Notes under the pieces: generated by a model
The model's database searches: none
Told to the model about the DNA's origin: nothing
Seen by the model: the letters and a program-made list of their open reading frames with translations, nothing else
Assembly: GCA_002421585.1 (NCBI GenBank)
Contig: DIKD01000114.1
Coordinates: forward strand, 16,292-22,744
Direction: 5' to 3'
DNA from: Dehalococcoidia bacterium UBA5627
GTDB lineage: Bacteria > Chloroflexota > Dehalococcoidia > Dehalococcoidales > UBA5627
DNA length: 6,453 bases
In this document: piece after piece, positions 1-5,566 of the stretch
Position numbering within the stretch: the first letter of the stretch is position 1
Layout: every line of letters starts with the position of its first letter
Position numbers and translations under genes: made by a program

Positions 1-113
1 TTATTCAAATCGTTAAAGAGATTCATACCAACGATGTGCCCGAGATAATCGCACTCCCTATTATCGGCGGTAATCAGGATTATCTGGACTGGGTTGGTAA
101 AGAGACGTTTTGA
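1..113 (+). CDS. cutA: CutA-type divalent cation tolerance protein, C-terminal end (partial)
   Basis: Only the last 36 codons are inside the window; the gene begins upstream and the first two bases belong to a split codon. The frame reads IVKEIHTNDVPEIIALPI followed by a GN.DYL.W segment and a TGA stop at 111-113. The 'H..DVPEIIALPI..GN..YL.W' pattern is the conserved C-terminal end of CutA1, a small trimeric ferredoxin-like-fold protein linked to tolerance of copper and other divalent metals, whose exact biochemical role is unsettled. The stop lies 16 bases before the cysE start with no terminator between, so the two are probably cotranscribed. The family call rests on a short but distinctive tail. 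Confidence 0.8.
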   Translation, partial: IQIVKEIHTNDVPEIIALPIIGGNQDYLDWVGKETF

Positions 114-129
114 GAGTATAATCTAGTAA

Positions 130-840
130 ATGTGTAAGCGTATTAAAGAGGATATAAGAACTGTTTTTAAGGGGGACCCGGCAGCAAGGAGTGTGCTTGA
201 GGTTTTAACATGTTATCCCGGTTTGCATGCTATTTGGGCACACCGCATATCCCATTTTTTATGGAATCATCATATGCGCTATCTTGCCCGATTGCTATCG
301 CACTGGACGCGCTTCTTTACTGCCATCGAAATACATCCGGGGGCTACCCTCGGTCGCCGCTTCTTTATCGATCACGGCTCGGGTGTAGTAATCGGTGAAA
401 CGGCGGAAATCGGAGAAGACGTCCTTATATATCAGGGTGTCGTACTTGGAGGCACCAGCCTGAACAAAGGCAAACGCCATCCCACCATCGGAAACAAGGT
501 AGTCATCGGGACCGGCGCGGTGGTTTTGGGTGCAATTACTGTCGGCGATGGAGCAAAAATCGGCTCCGGCTCGGTTGTAATTAAACCGGTTCCGGATGGG
601 GCAACAGTAGTGGGCATCCCCGGCAGGGTGGTAGATGAACACCATAAACCGCTACTTGACCTGGAACACGGCAATCTGCCAGACCCGGTTGCAGATGTAA
701 TCAAACTGGTGCTTAATGAACAATCCAAGTTGGAGGAGCGCCTCAAGAAGGTGGAAACCAGCTCCGGTATAGAAGTCCCTCACGACGAATTAAAACAAAA
801 AATCAGGGAAGTTATCAGGGAGTTCGAACAGGAAGGATAA
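130..840 (+). CDS. cysE: Serine O-acetyltransferase (CysE)
   Basis: This cytoplasmic enzyme transfers acetyl from acetyl-CoA to L-serine, giving O-acetylserine, the precursor that cysteine synthase converts to cysteine. The 236-residue protein has an N-terminal helical domain (about 1-65, with the family DPAARS motif at 16-21), then a left-handed beta-helix of hexapeptide repeats (about 66-165). The IDHG segment at 80-83 holds His82, which aligns with catalytic His158 of E. coli CysE; His117 in KRHP aligns with His193. GVVIGET and QGVVLGGT are typical. The length matches the short CysE/EpsC type. The tail (about 190-236) is charged and probably helical, and it ends in EQEG rather than the isoleucine that docks into CysK, so CysK binding is uncertain. 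An in-frame TAA at 127-129 makes ATG 130 the first possible start; its ribosome site is weak (GAGAG about 13 bases upstream), fitting translation coupled to cutA. Confidence 0.95.
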   Translation: MCKRIKEDIRTVFKGDPAARSVLEVLTCYPGLHAIWAHRISHFLWNHHMRYLARLLSHWTRFFTAIEIHPGATLGRRFFIDHGSGVVIGETAEIGEDVLIYQGVVLGGTSLNKGKRHPTIGNKVVIGTGAVVLGAITVGDGAKIGSGSVVIKPVPDGATVVGIPGRVVDEHHKPLLDLEHGNLPDPVADVIKLVLNEQSKLEERLKKVETSSGIEVPHDELKQKIREVIREFEQEG

Positions 841-841
841 A

Positions 842-1072
842 ATGGCTGCTTTAAAAAAAAGAATAACATTCATAATTCCGGAGGAAATGCTGTTGGAACC
901 CATTCTGTACACCATTACCCAGCAATACGACTTAAAAGTAAGTATCTATAACTCCGATATCAGCGGAAACGAAGGCGTGATGAAGCTGGAGCTCGAGGGC
1001 GAGGAAGAGCAAATCGAAGAAGGGCTTGCCTGGGCGATGGCAAGAGGCATTCGTGTCGAGTCCGCCGGTTAA
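842..1072 (+). CDS. Free-standing NIL-domain protein
   Basis: A 76-residue protein made almost wholly of one NIL-like domain. It shows an initial beta strand (RITFIIPEE), a helix (LLEPILYTITQQYDLKV), the strand-turn SIYNSDISGNEGVMKLELEG, then an acidic helix ending in GIRVES. NIL is a ferredoxin-like-fold domain, known at the C-terminus of the methionine ABC transporter ATPase MetN, where it binds methionine, and fused to ferredoxins in archaea and anaerobes. Here it stands alone, with no ATPase or iron-sulfur domain. It starts one base after the cysE stop, with a good ribosome site (GGAAGGA) inside the end of cysE, so it is clearly the next operon member. This suggests sensing of, or help with, a sulfur amino acid or sulfur transfer; that role is inferred from context only. 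It is about the minimum NIL length and does not look truncated. Confidence 0.8.
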   Translation: MAALKKRITFIIPEEMLLEPILYTITQQYDLKVSIYNSDISGNEGVMKLELEGEEEQIEEGLAWAMARGIRVESAG

Positions 1073-1099
1073 AAACTTTTAAATTATGATAAAAATCAC

Positions 1100-1128
1100 T
1101 TCCAACAGTGTTTTATCTCGTTTATAAT
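1100..1128 (+). promoter_or_regulatory. Putative sigma-70-type promoter of the DUF5661 gene
   Basis: A perfect TATAAT lies at 1123-1128, with TTCCAA (3 of 6 matches to TTGACA) at 1100-1105 and 17 bases between. It sits in the 90-base AT-rich gap after the NIL gene, about 34 bases before the next start codon. The -35 box is weak; the call rests on the exact -10 and the spacing. Confidence 0.5.
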
Positions 1129-1162
1129 TAATAGGTAAGTAAAAAACTGGGGGGAAAATATT

Positions 1163-1426
1163 ATGAGTGTAGAAAAACACTTTACTGCGCAGGAAGCCAA
1201 AGAAATAGGTGAAGAACTGGGAATCGATTGGACAAAATTCGATGTTGAGCAGTTCAGGATGGGGCTGGATGTCGAATTAGAACATGGACTGGTTGACCCG
1301 CAAACCAATGTTACCGATGACGACCCTATTTTAACCGGAAAAATTACTCTGGCACATTTGAACGAGTTCTCCGATTATTACACCCGACTTTACGAAATGG
1401 AAGAAGAAGCCGAGAGCGAACTTTAG
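1163..1426 (+). CDS. DUF5661 family protein
   Basis: A small soluble protein of 87 residues, function unknown. It opens with FTAQEAKEIGEELGIDW, followed by KFDVEQFRMGLDVELEHG, a conserved acidic loop DPQTNVTDDDPILTGKI and AHLNEFSDYYTRLYEME, ending in an acidic tail. This order and these motifs are those of the DUF5661 family, seen in many environmental bacteria and phages. The acidic TDDD loop and the ELEHG helix could bind metal, but this is a guess. There are no signal or membrane segments. A run of six G (1149-1154) eight bases before the ATG is the likely, slightly unusual, ribosome site. The gene has its own apparent promoter and terminator, so it is probably a single-gene unit rather than part of the cysE operon. 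Confidence 0.82.
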   Translation: MSVEKHFTAQEAKEIGEELGIDWTKFDVEQFRMGLDVELEHGLVDPQTNVTDDDPILTGKITLAHLNEFSDYYTRLYEMEEEAESEL

Positions 1427-1456
1427 AAAAAGGGGGAGACTGGCTCCCCTTTTTTA
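1427..1456. terminator. Bidirectional intrinsic terminator between convergent genes
   Basis: GGGGAG (1433-1438) pairs with CTCCCC (1444-1449) around the loop ACTGG. The stem is extended by a run of A on the left (1427-1431) and T on the right (1450-1455), which gives a U-tract to transcripts from either side. It starts directly after the DUF5661 stop and overlaps the TAA stop (1454-1456) of the methyltransferase on the minus strand, so one hairpin ends both units. Confidence 0.88.
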
Positions 1457-1978
1457 TATTTTCTGCGCTATTATGCCGGCAACTGCCTTTCTGCTGTCGG
1501 TTATTCCTTCATAATAACGCAGGCAGCGGAAATCGCTAAACACCGCCAGCAATTCGTTGTATTTGAGCAAAAAATCCGGGTTGGAGGGCTTACCGAATTG
1601 CAGTCGGTCTATAGTATAAGTCTGATAAACCACCATTCCGCCCTTTTTTAATCCATCCTTTATACGAGGCATCAACGGACGGTGCAGGTAGTTAAAACAG
1701 ATAATAACGTCATAAGCGTTTTTCTCGATTATATAATTACCTGCTTCGATATCTGCAACATAAGCATTTATATTTACGCCGGCCGATTTTGCTCTTTCCA
1801 GTGCGGTTTTTACTGCCTGTTTGGAAACATCCACTCCCTCGGCATTGAATCCCATTTCTGCCAGATAAATAGTATTCCTCCCGTTTCCCATTGCGATATC
1901 AAGGGCTCTGCCTCGTGGGAGCAGGCTGATATTTTCCACTAAAAAAGAAGACGGCTCGGATTCATAATGCGTATTCAT
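1454..1978 (-). CDS. Class I SAM-dependent methyltransferase, TehB-like
   Basis: A compact 174-residue cytoplasmic protein with the Rossmann-type methyltransferase core. Motif I is ALDIAMGNGRNTIYLAEMG (about 25-43); the next strand ends in the acidic GVD (48-50) that would hold the ribose of S-adenosylmethionine; ADIEAG (75-80) is the adenine-side motif; YDVIICFNYLHRPL (89-102) is motif IV; GLKKGGMVVYQTYT (109-122) is the strand-turn after it. GNGRN and the motif IV region resemble TehB and related small methyltransferases that act on tellurite, thiols or other small molecules; the substrate cannot be read from sequence. Its ATG shares one base with the stop of the upstream gene (TGATG). The nearest ribosome-site-like GGAGAG is about 15 bases away, so translation is probably by coupling. 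It is the last gene of the three-gene minus-strand operon. Confidence 0.85.
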   Translation of the reverse strand: MNTHYESEPSSFLVENISLLPRGRALDIAMGNGRNTIYLAEMGFNAEGVDVSKQAVKTALERAKSAGVNINAYVADIEAGNYIIEKNAYDVIICFNYLHRPLMPRIKDGLKKGGMVVYQTYTIDRLQFGKPSNPDFLLKYNELLAVFSDFRCLRYYEGITDSRKAVAGIIAQKI

Positions 1979-2241
1979 CAGTATTTTAATTCTCTCCGGC
2001 TGAGCTCGAAGACCACCGGGTTATCAGGGTCGGGGCAGGCTACCAGTGCTGTGGAAGGGTCTTTTTCCCAGGGAAAACTGCCGCCGAACTGCAGCACTTC
2101 CGCAAAAGGGAAAAGGGTATAAAACGCCCATGAACACATACAGTTGGGAGTACTCTGTCCGATTACAAACTCATCCCCTACTCTGTGTCCGGCTTCGCAG
2201 GTGCCTTTTTGCGAGATTACTTTTGCTACTACCGTATGCAT
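1978..2241 (-). CDS. TIGR04076 family small cysteine-containing protein
   Basis: An 87-residue protein of unknown function that closely follows the TIGR04076 pattern: SQKGTCEAGHRVGDEF (10-25), a CMCSWAFYTLFPF segment (34-46), QFGGSFPWE (51-59) and ACPDPDNPVVFEL (68-80). It has four cysteines (15, 34, 36, 69) and a histidine (19) at places that look conserved, so metal binding or redox activity is possible but unproven. It has no signal peptide or membrane segment. The start is well supported: GGGAGG lies about six bases upstream of the ATG. It lies 29 bases downstream of the exchanger gene and overlaps the methyltransferase start by one base, so all three are probably one transcript. Confidence 0.87.
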   Translation of the reverse strand: MHTVVAKVISQKGTCEAGHRVGDEFVIGQSTPNCMCSWAFYTLFPFAEVLQFGGSFPWEKDPSTALVACPDPDNPVVFELSRRELKY

Positions 2242-2270
2242 TTCAACCTCCCTACGATAAATATGATTTA

Positions 2271-3278
2271 CTACACTTTAAATACAAATATCAATATTAT
2301 ATATGTCACAAAGAATATCAAGCCGAAACATAGCGTGTACCAGTTCAGTTTGTTAAAGCGAATGCACAGATAAAGCACCAGAGAGATTATGGTTGTGGCT
2401 ATAACACTGAGTAAGATATGGATATCGTATGACCATGAAATTAAAAACAGCGCCAGCGCCGGGTAGAAAGTGGAATAGAGAATCTTCTCTCCCACCAGCG
2501 AACCGAGGCTGAGTGTGTCTCTGCCTTTGAATCCCCATATCAAGGCGGTCGAGGTTTCCGGTATGGCAGTAGCAGCCGGTACTATGATTAAAGCTAAACC
2601 CAGCGCGCTCAGTCCTATGCCCGCCGAAAGGGTTTCCACTGTTCCCACCATTCTTTCCGAGCCGATATACAAAAGGCCGACTGCTACCAGCAGTTGAAGC
2701 ACCGCCAAAGCCATCCTTCCCCTGGAGGCTTTGGGAAGAATACGGCAAAAATAGGGGACTTCGGCATTTTCTATCTGCTCGGCGTCCTTTCTCTTGTACA
2801 TCGTCCAGATGTAGTAAACGAAAGCGCCCAAAAAGATTGCGGCAAAGATATAATTAACGATTGCACTGTCGATAAAAGCCGGTAGAAGTGTCAGCGGAAA
2901 GAGTATTGTAACGAAAAGGAAGGGTGTAGCCAGAGATTTATCGACAGTCATATGACCGCTGGTTCTCTTTTTAAGCAATAACCCCAGCAGTACGGCAATA
3001 CCCACCAGCCCGTATGAGAGGCTGGATGCCATAAACGGCTGTCCGTAAATGGTGCCGACACCTATTTCATGGCCCATCCCATCGCTGAAGGCAAATATGG
3101 CAACCAGAAAAACCACCATTTCCGGTATCGATGTAAAAAGCGGCGCGATAATCGAACCGACAAAAGAACAACCGAGCCTTAACTGGCCGGCTATCCATTC
3201 GATAGCATTGGTAAAAATCAATGCCGCTATAAATACCAGAACCATTGTCCCAAGTAGTGTCAGTATTGTTTCTGTCAT
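2271..3278 (-). CDS. Sodium/calcium exchanger-family integral membrane protein, divergent
   Basis: A 335-residue inner-membrane protein with about ten hydrophobic segments in two halves joined by a charged loop (about 161-188). Both halves carry the alpha-repeat of the calcium/cation antiporter family: GSIIAPLFTSIPEMVVFLVA (41-60) and LIIVPAATAIPETSTALIW (230-248), keeping the Pro-Glu pairs Glu53 and Glu241 that coordinate the cation in known exchangers. The usual GNxxGSN-type motif after each repeat is altered to GTIYGQP (75-81) and GSLVGEK (259-265), so the transported ion may not be the usual sodium/calcium pair. The start is supported by TAGGAA six bases upstream of the ATG. It heads the operon with the TIGR04076 and methyltransferase genes. 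Family is confident; substrate is not. Confidence 0.87.
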   Translation of the reverse strand: MTETILTLLGTMVLVFIAALIFTNAIEWIAGQLRLGCSFVGSIIAPLFTSIPEMVVFLVAIFAFSDGMGHEIGVGTIYGQPFMASSLSYGLVGIAVLLGLLLKKRTSGHMTVDKSLATPFLFVTILFPLTLLPAFIDSAIVNYIFAAIFLGAFVYYIWTMYKRKDAEQIENAEVPYFCRILPKASRGRMALAVLQLLVAVGLLYIGSERMVGTVETLSAGIGLSALGLALIIVPAATAIPETSTALIWGFKGRDTLSLGSLVGEKILYSTFYPALALFLISWSYDIHILLSVIATTIISLVLYLCIRFNKLNWYTLCFGLIFFVTYIILIFVFKV

Positions 3279-3330
3279 TTAATTCCTACTCAAATATGTA
3301 TTCTTGTTATTTTATATTATTATCATTCAA

Positions 3331-3360
3331 ATTATATATTATGACTGAACTTTTGGTCAG
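3331..3360 (-). promoter_or_regulatory. Putative promoter of the exchanger operon
   Basis: On the minus strand, TATAAT (3336 down to 3331) lies 18 bases downstream of CTGACC (3360 down to 3355; 4 of 6 matches to TTGACA). It sits just after the terminator of the NSS transporter unit and about 53 bases before the exchanger ATG, in very AT-rich DNA. In such DNA a TATAAT can arise by chance, so confidence is moderate. Confidence 0.45.
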
Positions 3361-3392
3361 TATCAATTATACTGGATTGCCATCTTTCTACC

Positions 3393-3429
3393 AAAAACGA
3401 ACAGTCCTGCGTTTTAGCAGGACTGTTCG
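3393..3429 (-). terminator. Strong intrinsic terminator of the NSS transporter unit
   Basis: A perfect 13-base-pair stem (3398-3410 with 3417-3429; CGAACAGTCCTGC is one arm) has a six-base loop and, reading on the minus strand, is followed at once by five T (3397 to 3393). It lies 27 bases past the MetS-like stop codon. There is no matching T-run on the plus-strand side, so it acts in the minus direction. Confidence 0.93.
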
Positions 3430-3455
3430 AGTTGTCGTTAAAACAATAACTTTAG

Positions 3456-3563
3456 TTAATCTTCCCAGCCGCCGCCTCTACCTATACGGGTAAAACAAAA
3501 AACGAGGCCGCCGATAATAAGGGCCCATACAACAACCGCAGAGATTATAGCTCCAGCTTCCAT
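3456..3563 (-). CDS. MetS-type small subunit of NSS transporter (35 residues)
   Basis: A tiny gene encoding one membrane segment: MEAGAIISAVVVWALIIGG continues into LVFCF, then a short basic and glycine-rich tail TRIGRGGGWED. Small single-pass proteins of this kind are encoded directly after bacterial NSS transporters and are called MetS family; in Corynebacterium, MetS is needed together with MetP for methionine and alanine uptake. Evidence that it is real: its ATG shares a base with the stop of the transporter gene (TAATG), a strong ribosome site (AGGAGGAAG) lies a few bases upstream, it ends just before a strong terminator, and the peptide has the expected N-out short helix with a positive tail. 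It is likely to sit in the inner membrane in complex with the transporter. It is short enough for automatic gene callers to miss. Confidence 0.8.
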   Translation of the reverse strand: MEAGAIISAVVVWALIIGGLVFCFTRIGRGGGWED

Positions 3564-5077
3564 TATTCTTCCTCCTTAGGGGCTTTGGTTTTCATACGAC
3601 CCAACACAAAACTTAAAATAAGGGTTATACCGAGAATTAACCAAATGATATGCGACCCGTTGAACGGACCGATTTGATATCCGCCGTATGCTTCGGGAAT
3701 ATCTACCATAAAGCCGCCATAGATAACGACGAATGTCATTGCTATCGGAATTACCAGCTTGATTACCCAATCCCACCAGGCGCCGAACTTGAAATCCGAA
3801 GTAGAATTGAGATATTCCCTGAGTTTTTTGGCTCCGAAAACCCAGCCAACTATAATACAGGAAATAATGCCGGTAATCAGAAGTCCATAGAATGAAACGG
3901 CTTTGTCAACAATATCCAGCCAGTAGAGACCGGCCTGGCTTGTAAACAGGATGCCCAGCAGGAACCCGGCAATACATACAATCAGAGTGGATTTTTTCAG
4001 ACTCCAGCCGAGTTTATCCCGCAGCGGAGCGGCAACGCCGCCATGTGCCAGGAAGAAAGCCGAATCCAATCCCAGGAAGAACAAACAGAAGAAGAATACC
4101 GCACCTATGATACCGTTTAGCGCCGGCATCATAGATATGGCTGCCGGGAAGGTTATAAACGCCAAGCCTAAACCGGAAGCGGCGACATCCGTAGCGCCGA
4201 CCGATAATGCATGCATTAAGAATCCGACTATGCTGAATACGGCAAAACCGGCGAAGAACGCTGTGGCGCTATCTGCAAAAGTGGTAATAGCGGCATTATT
4301 ATTGACATCTGATTTTTTAGCCATAAAGCTACCGTAGGCGTACATGCCTGCCATACCTACTGACAATGAGAAGGCAACCTGGCTAAAGGCTGCAAACCAC
4401 ACGCCTCCGTCCGTAAGCACACTAAAATCTGTCGATAAATAATAATTGAGCCCGTCGACTGCTCCGGGGAGTGTAATGCCGCGGATGAAAAGTATAACCA
4501 GCAGAGCCCAGGGAATAGCTACTGTCCAGACTACAACTTTACCGATAACTCTGGCTCCCTTAAACATTATAAAGAACATCAGTATCCATATAACGGCTAA
4601 CAGAGCAAGAGTGGCCCAAACCTGCGCTCCAAAGTCAGTGGGACCGGACGAAATCTGTAAAATGGTATCATAAAAATACCCGGTGGTACCTTCAGCCGCC
4701 GCCTGCCCTGTCCCCCACGCCATGGTCAGTGAATCGATAGCGTATCTTAACGACCATGCCATTATCACTGTATAATAGGAAACAATTAAAAAGGCGACAA
4801 AAACAGGCCACCAGCCTGCCCATTCCCACTTCTTGCCAATGCCTTCGAATACACCGGGAGCTCCCTTCTGGAAGTATTTCCCCATACCGAATTCCATCAT
4901 CAGCCAGGGGATACCCAGTATAATAAGCCCGACAATCCAGGCAAATAAAAAGGCGCCTCCACCATATTCATAAGTCATATAAGGAAAGCGCCAAACGTTG
5001 CCCAACCCTATGGCTGAGCCGATCGCTGCCATAATAAAGAGCGATCTACTACCCCATCTTTCTCTTTTTACTTCCAT
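3563..5077 (-). CDS. Sodium-dependent NSS/SLC6-family amino-acid transporter
   Basis: A 504-residue inner-membrane symporter with about 11-12 hydrophobic segments. The N-terminus carries the family signature WGSRSLFIMAAIGSAIGLGN then VWRFPY; Ala22, Asn27 and Arg30 fall at the same numbers as the sodium ligands and gate of LeuT. The segment 235-248 (AFSLSVGMAGMYAY) fits the unwound substrate-binding part of TM6, and GLDSAFF (336-342) fits the TM8 sodium site and has the GLDS form also seen in animal SLC6 proteins. Asp269 appears to replace the TM7 asparagine of sodium site 1, giving a carboxylate that should make transport chloride-independent. The substrate is probably an amino acid, perhaps methionine or alanine given the MetS-like partner, but this is inferred. 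The start has GGA about seven bases upstream. Transcription probably starts near 5241 and passes through a structured leader. Confidence 0.93.
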   Translation of the reverse strand: MEVKRERWGSRSLFIMAAIGSAIGLGNVWRFPYMTYEYGGGAFLFAWIVGLIILGIPWLMMEFGMGKYFQKGAPGVFEGIGKKWEWAGWWPVFVAFLIVSYYTVIMAWSLRYAIDSLTMAWGTGQAAAEGTTGYFYDTILQISSGPTDFGAQVWATLALLAVIWILMFFIMFKGARVIGKVVVWTVAIPWALLVILFIRGITLPGAVDGLNYYLSTDFSVLTDGGVWFAAFSQVAFSLSVGMAGMYAYGSFMAKKSDVNNNAAITTFADSATAFFAGFAVFSIVGFLMHALSVGATDVAASGLGLAFITFPAAISMMPALNGIIGAVFFFCLFFLGLDSAFFLAHGGVAAPLRDKLGWSLKKSTLIVCIAGFLLGILFTSQAGLYWLDIVDKAVSFYGLLITGIISCIIVGWVFGAKKLREYLNSTSDFKFGAWWDWVIKLVIPIAMTFVVIYGGFMVDIPEAYGGYQIGPFNGSHIIWLILGITLILSFVLGRMKTKAPKEEE

Positions 5078-5167
5078 TGTTTGATCCTTTTCTACCTTCC
5101 TTTAATAAATTTGTAAACTAAGATAAAAAATGGTTCTAACTTATACCTCCTTTATCCCGGATTTTAT

Positions 5168-5188
5168 AAAAAAGCTTACTGAGCTTCC
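5168..5188 (-). promoter_or_regulatory. Terminator-like hairpin in the NSS leader (possible attenuator)
   Basis: On the minus strand, AAGCT pairs with AGCTT around a five-base loop (5186-5182 with 5176-5172), can be extended by two G-U pairs, and runs into six T (5173-5168). It lies between the apparent promoter and the transporter start codon, where a terminator makes sense only if it is conditional. The stem is short and AT-rich, so it may be weak or fortuitous. Confidence 0.35.
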
Positions 5189-5197
5189 TATAGCAAA

Positions 5198-5224
5198 ACT
5201 ACCGGACCGGAGCAAACCGGAAGT
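5198..5224 (-). promoter_or_regulatory. Second leader hairpin (CCGG repeats)
   Basis: ACT-a-CCGG (5198-5205) can pair with CCGG-a-AGT (5217-5224) with one A-A mismatch. A third CCGG inside the loop (5207-5210) offers an alternative pairing, so two mutually exclusive folds are possible. It is transcribed just before the terminator-like hairpin at 5168-5188. I do not recognise a known riboswitch, T-box or glycine aptamer here. Confidence 0.3.
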
Positions 5225-5247
5225 AAAAAAATAACAGATTATCCGCA

Positions 5248-5276
5248 ATTTTAATAAACTTTTAGTAATGTGTCAA
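5248..5276 (-). promoter_or_regulatory. Near-consensus sigma-70 promoter of the NSS transporter unit
   Basis: On the minus strand a perfect TTGACA (5276 to 5271) is followed after exactly 17 bases by TAAAAT (5253 to 5248; 5 of 6 matches to TATAAT). Transcription would start near 5241, leaving a leader of about 165 bases before the transporter ATG at 5077. Its position, spacing and match make it the best promoter in the window. Confidence 0.78.
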
Positions 5277-5490
5277 TAGCTATCGTGAGTGAATCGGGTG
5301 TATTTTTGCTTAAATGCGATAATTAATAAAAAAATAATATGTATATACCGCTTGCCTTTTAGAAAAATCGGGCAATTCGAATTGAGTTCATTCTTGGCGT
5401 ATAAGATACGAAACTCGCTTTTGCAAAATCAGGTACAGATTATCAATAATTGGCTCTAACCGGTGGTTCTGTCAGCGTATCGATACTCGT
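5277..5490. other. Intergenic region with no gene seen
   Basis: I find no convincing protein or RNA gene here on either strand. It is AT-rich and holds two perfect short palindromes, CAATTCGAATTG (5373-5384) and GTATCGATAC (5477-5486). Both could be protein-binding sites, but nothing nearby fixes a function. It separates the transporter promoter from the tRNA fragment and its terminator. Confidence 0.6.
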
Positions 5491-5530
5491 AAAAAAGCCT
5501 CTAAAGTTCTCAATACTCAAGGGGCTTTTT
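5491..5530. terminator. Terminator-like hairpin next to the tRNA fragment
   Basis: GCCTCT (5497-5502) can pair with AGGGGC (5520-5525), extended by five A-T pairs on each side, with a 17-base loop. There are T-runs on both outer sides, so it could end transcripts from either strand. It lies 12 bases beyond the 3' end of the minus-strand tRNA fragment, where a tRNA gene's own terminator would be expected. Read on the minus strand there is one C-A mismatch; read on the plus strand that position is a G-U pair, so the plus direction folds slightly better even though no plus-strand gene precedes it. Confidence 0.6.
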
Positions 5531-5542
5531 AGCTTCAAATAA

Positions 5543-5566
5543 TGGTACCCCTGGTGAGACTCGAAC
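5543..5566 (-). pseudogene. tRNA 3'-end fragment (T-loop to CCA), possible attachment-site remnant
   Basis: Read on the minus strand this gives a T-loop (GTTCGAGT), the 3' half of the T-stem (CTCAC), a seven-base acceptor strand (CAGGGGT), a discriminator A and an encoded CCA. All the lengths (7, 5, 7, 1, 3) are exactly those of a tRNA 3' end. The match stops there: the bases that should complete the T-stem (positions 5567-5570) do not pair with CTCAC, and no anticodon or D-arm follows to the right. The original tRNA cannot be named from this piece; its acceptor 5' strand would have been ACCCCTG. Integrases often use just this part of a tRNA gene as attachment site, and the displaced 3' end is left at one end of the insert, which is how I read this fragment. 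Confidence 0.72.

Noticed and set aside
295..746. Long minus-strand open frames opposite cysE
   Set aside because: They are antisense to a clear cysE and give low-complexity Ser/Thr/Pro-rich or unstructured translations without ribosome sites.
1071..1086. TTAAAA..TTTTAA inverted repeat after the NIL gene as a terminator
   Set aside because: All A-T arms and a two-base loop cannot form a stable terminator hairpin.
3951..4337. 128-codon plus-strand open frame opposite the NSS transporter
   Set aside because: Antisense to a confident membrane transporter; the Ala/Lys/Pro-rich translation is the usual reflection of hydrophobic codons on the other strand.
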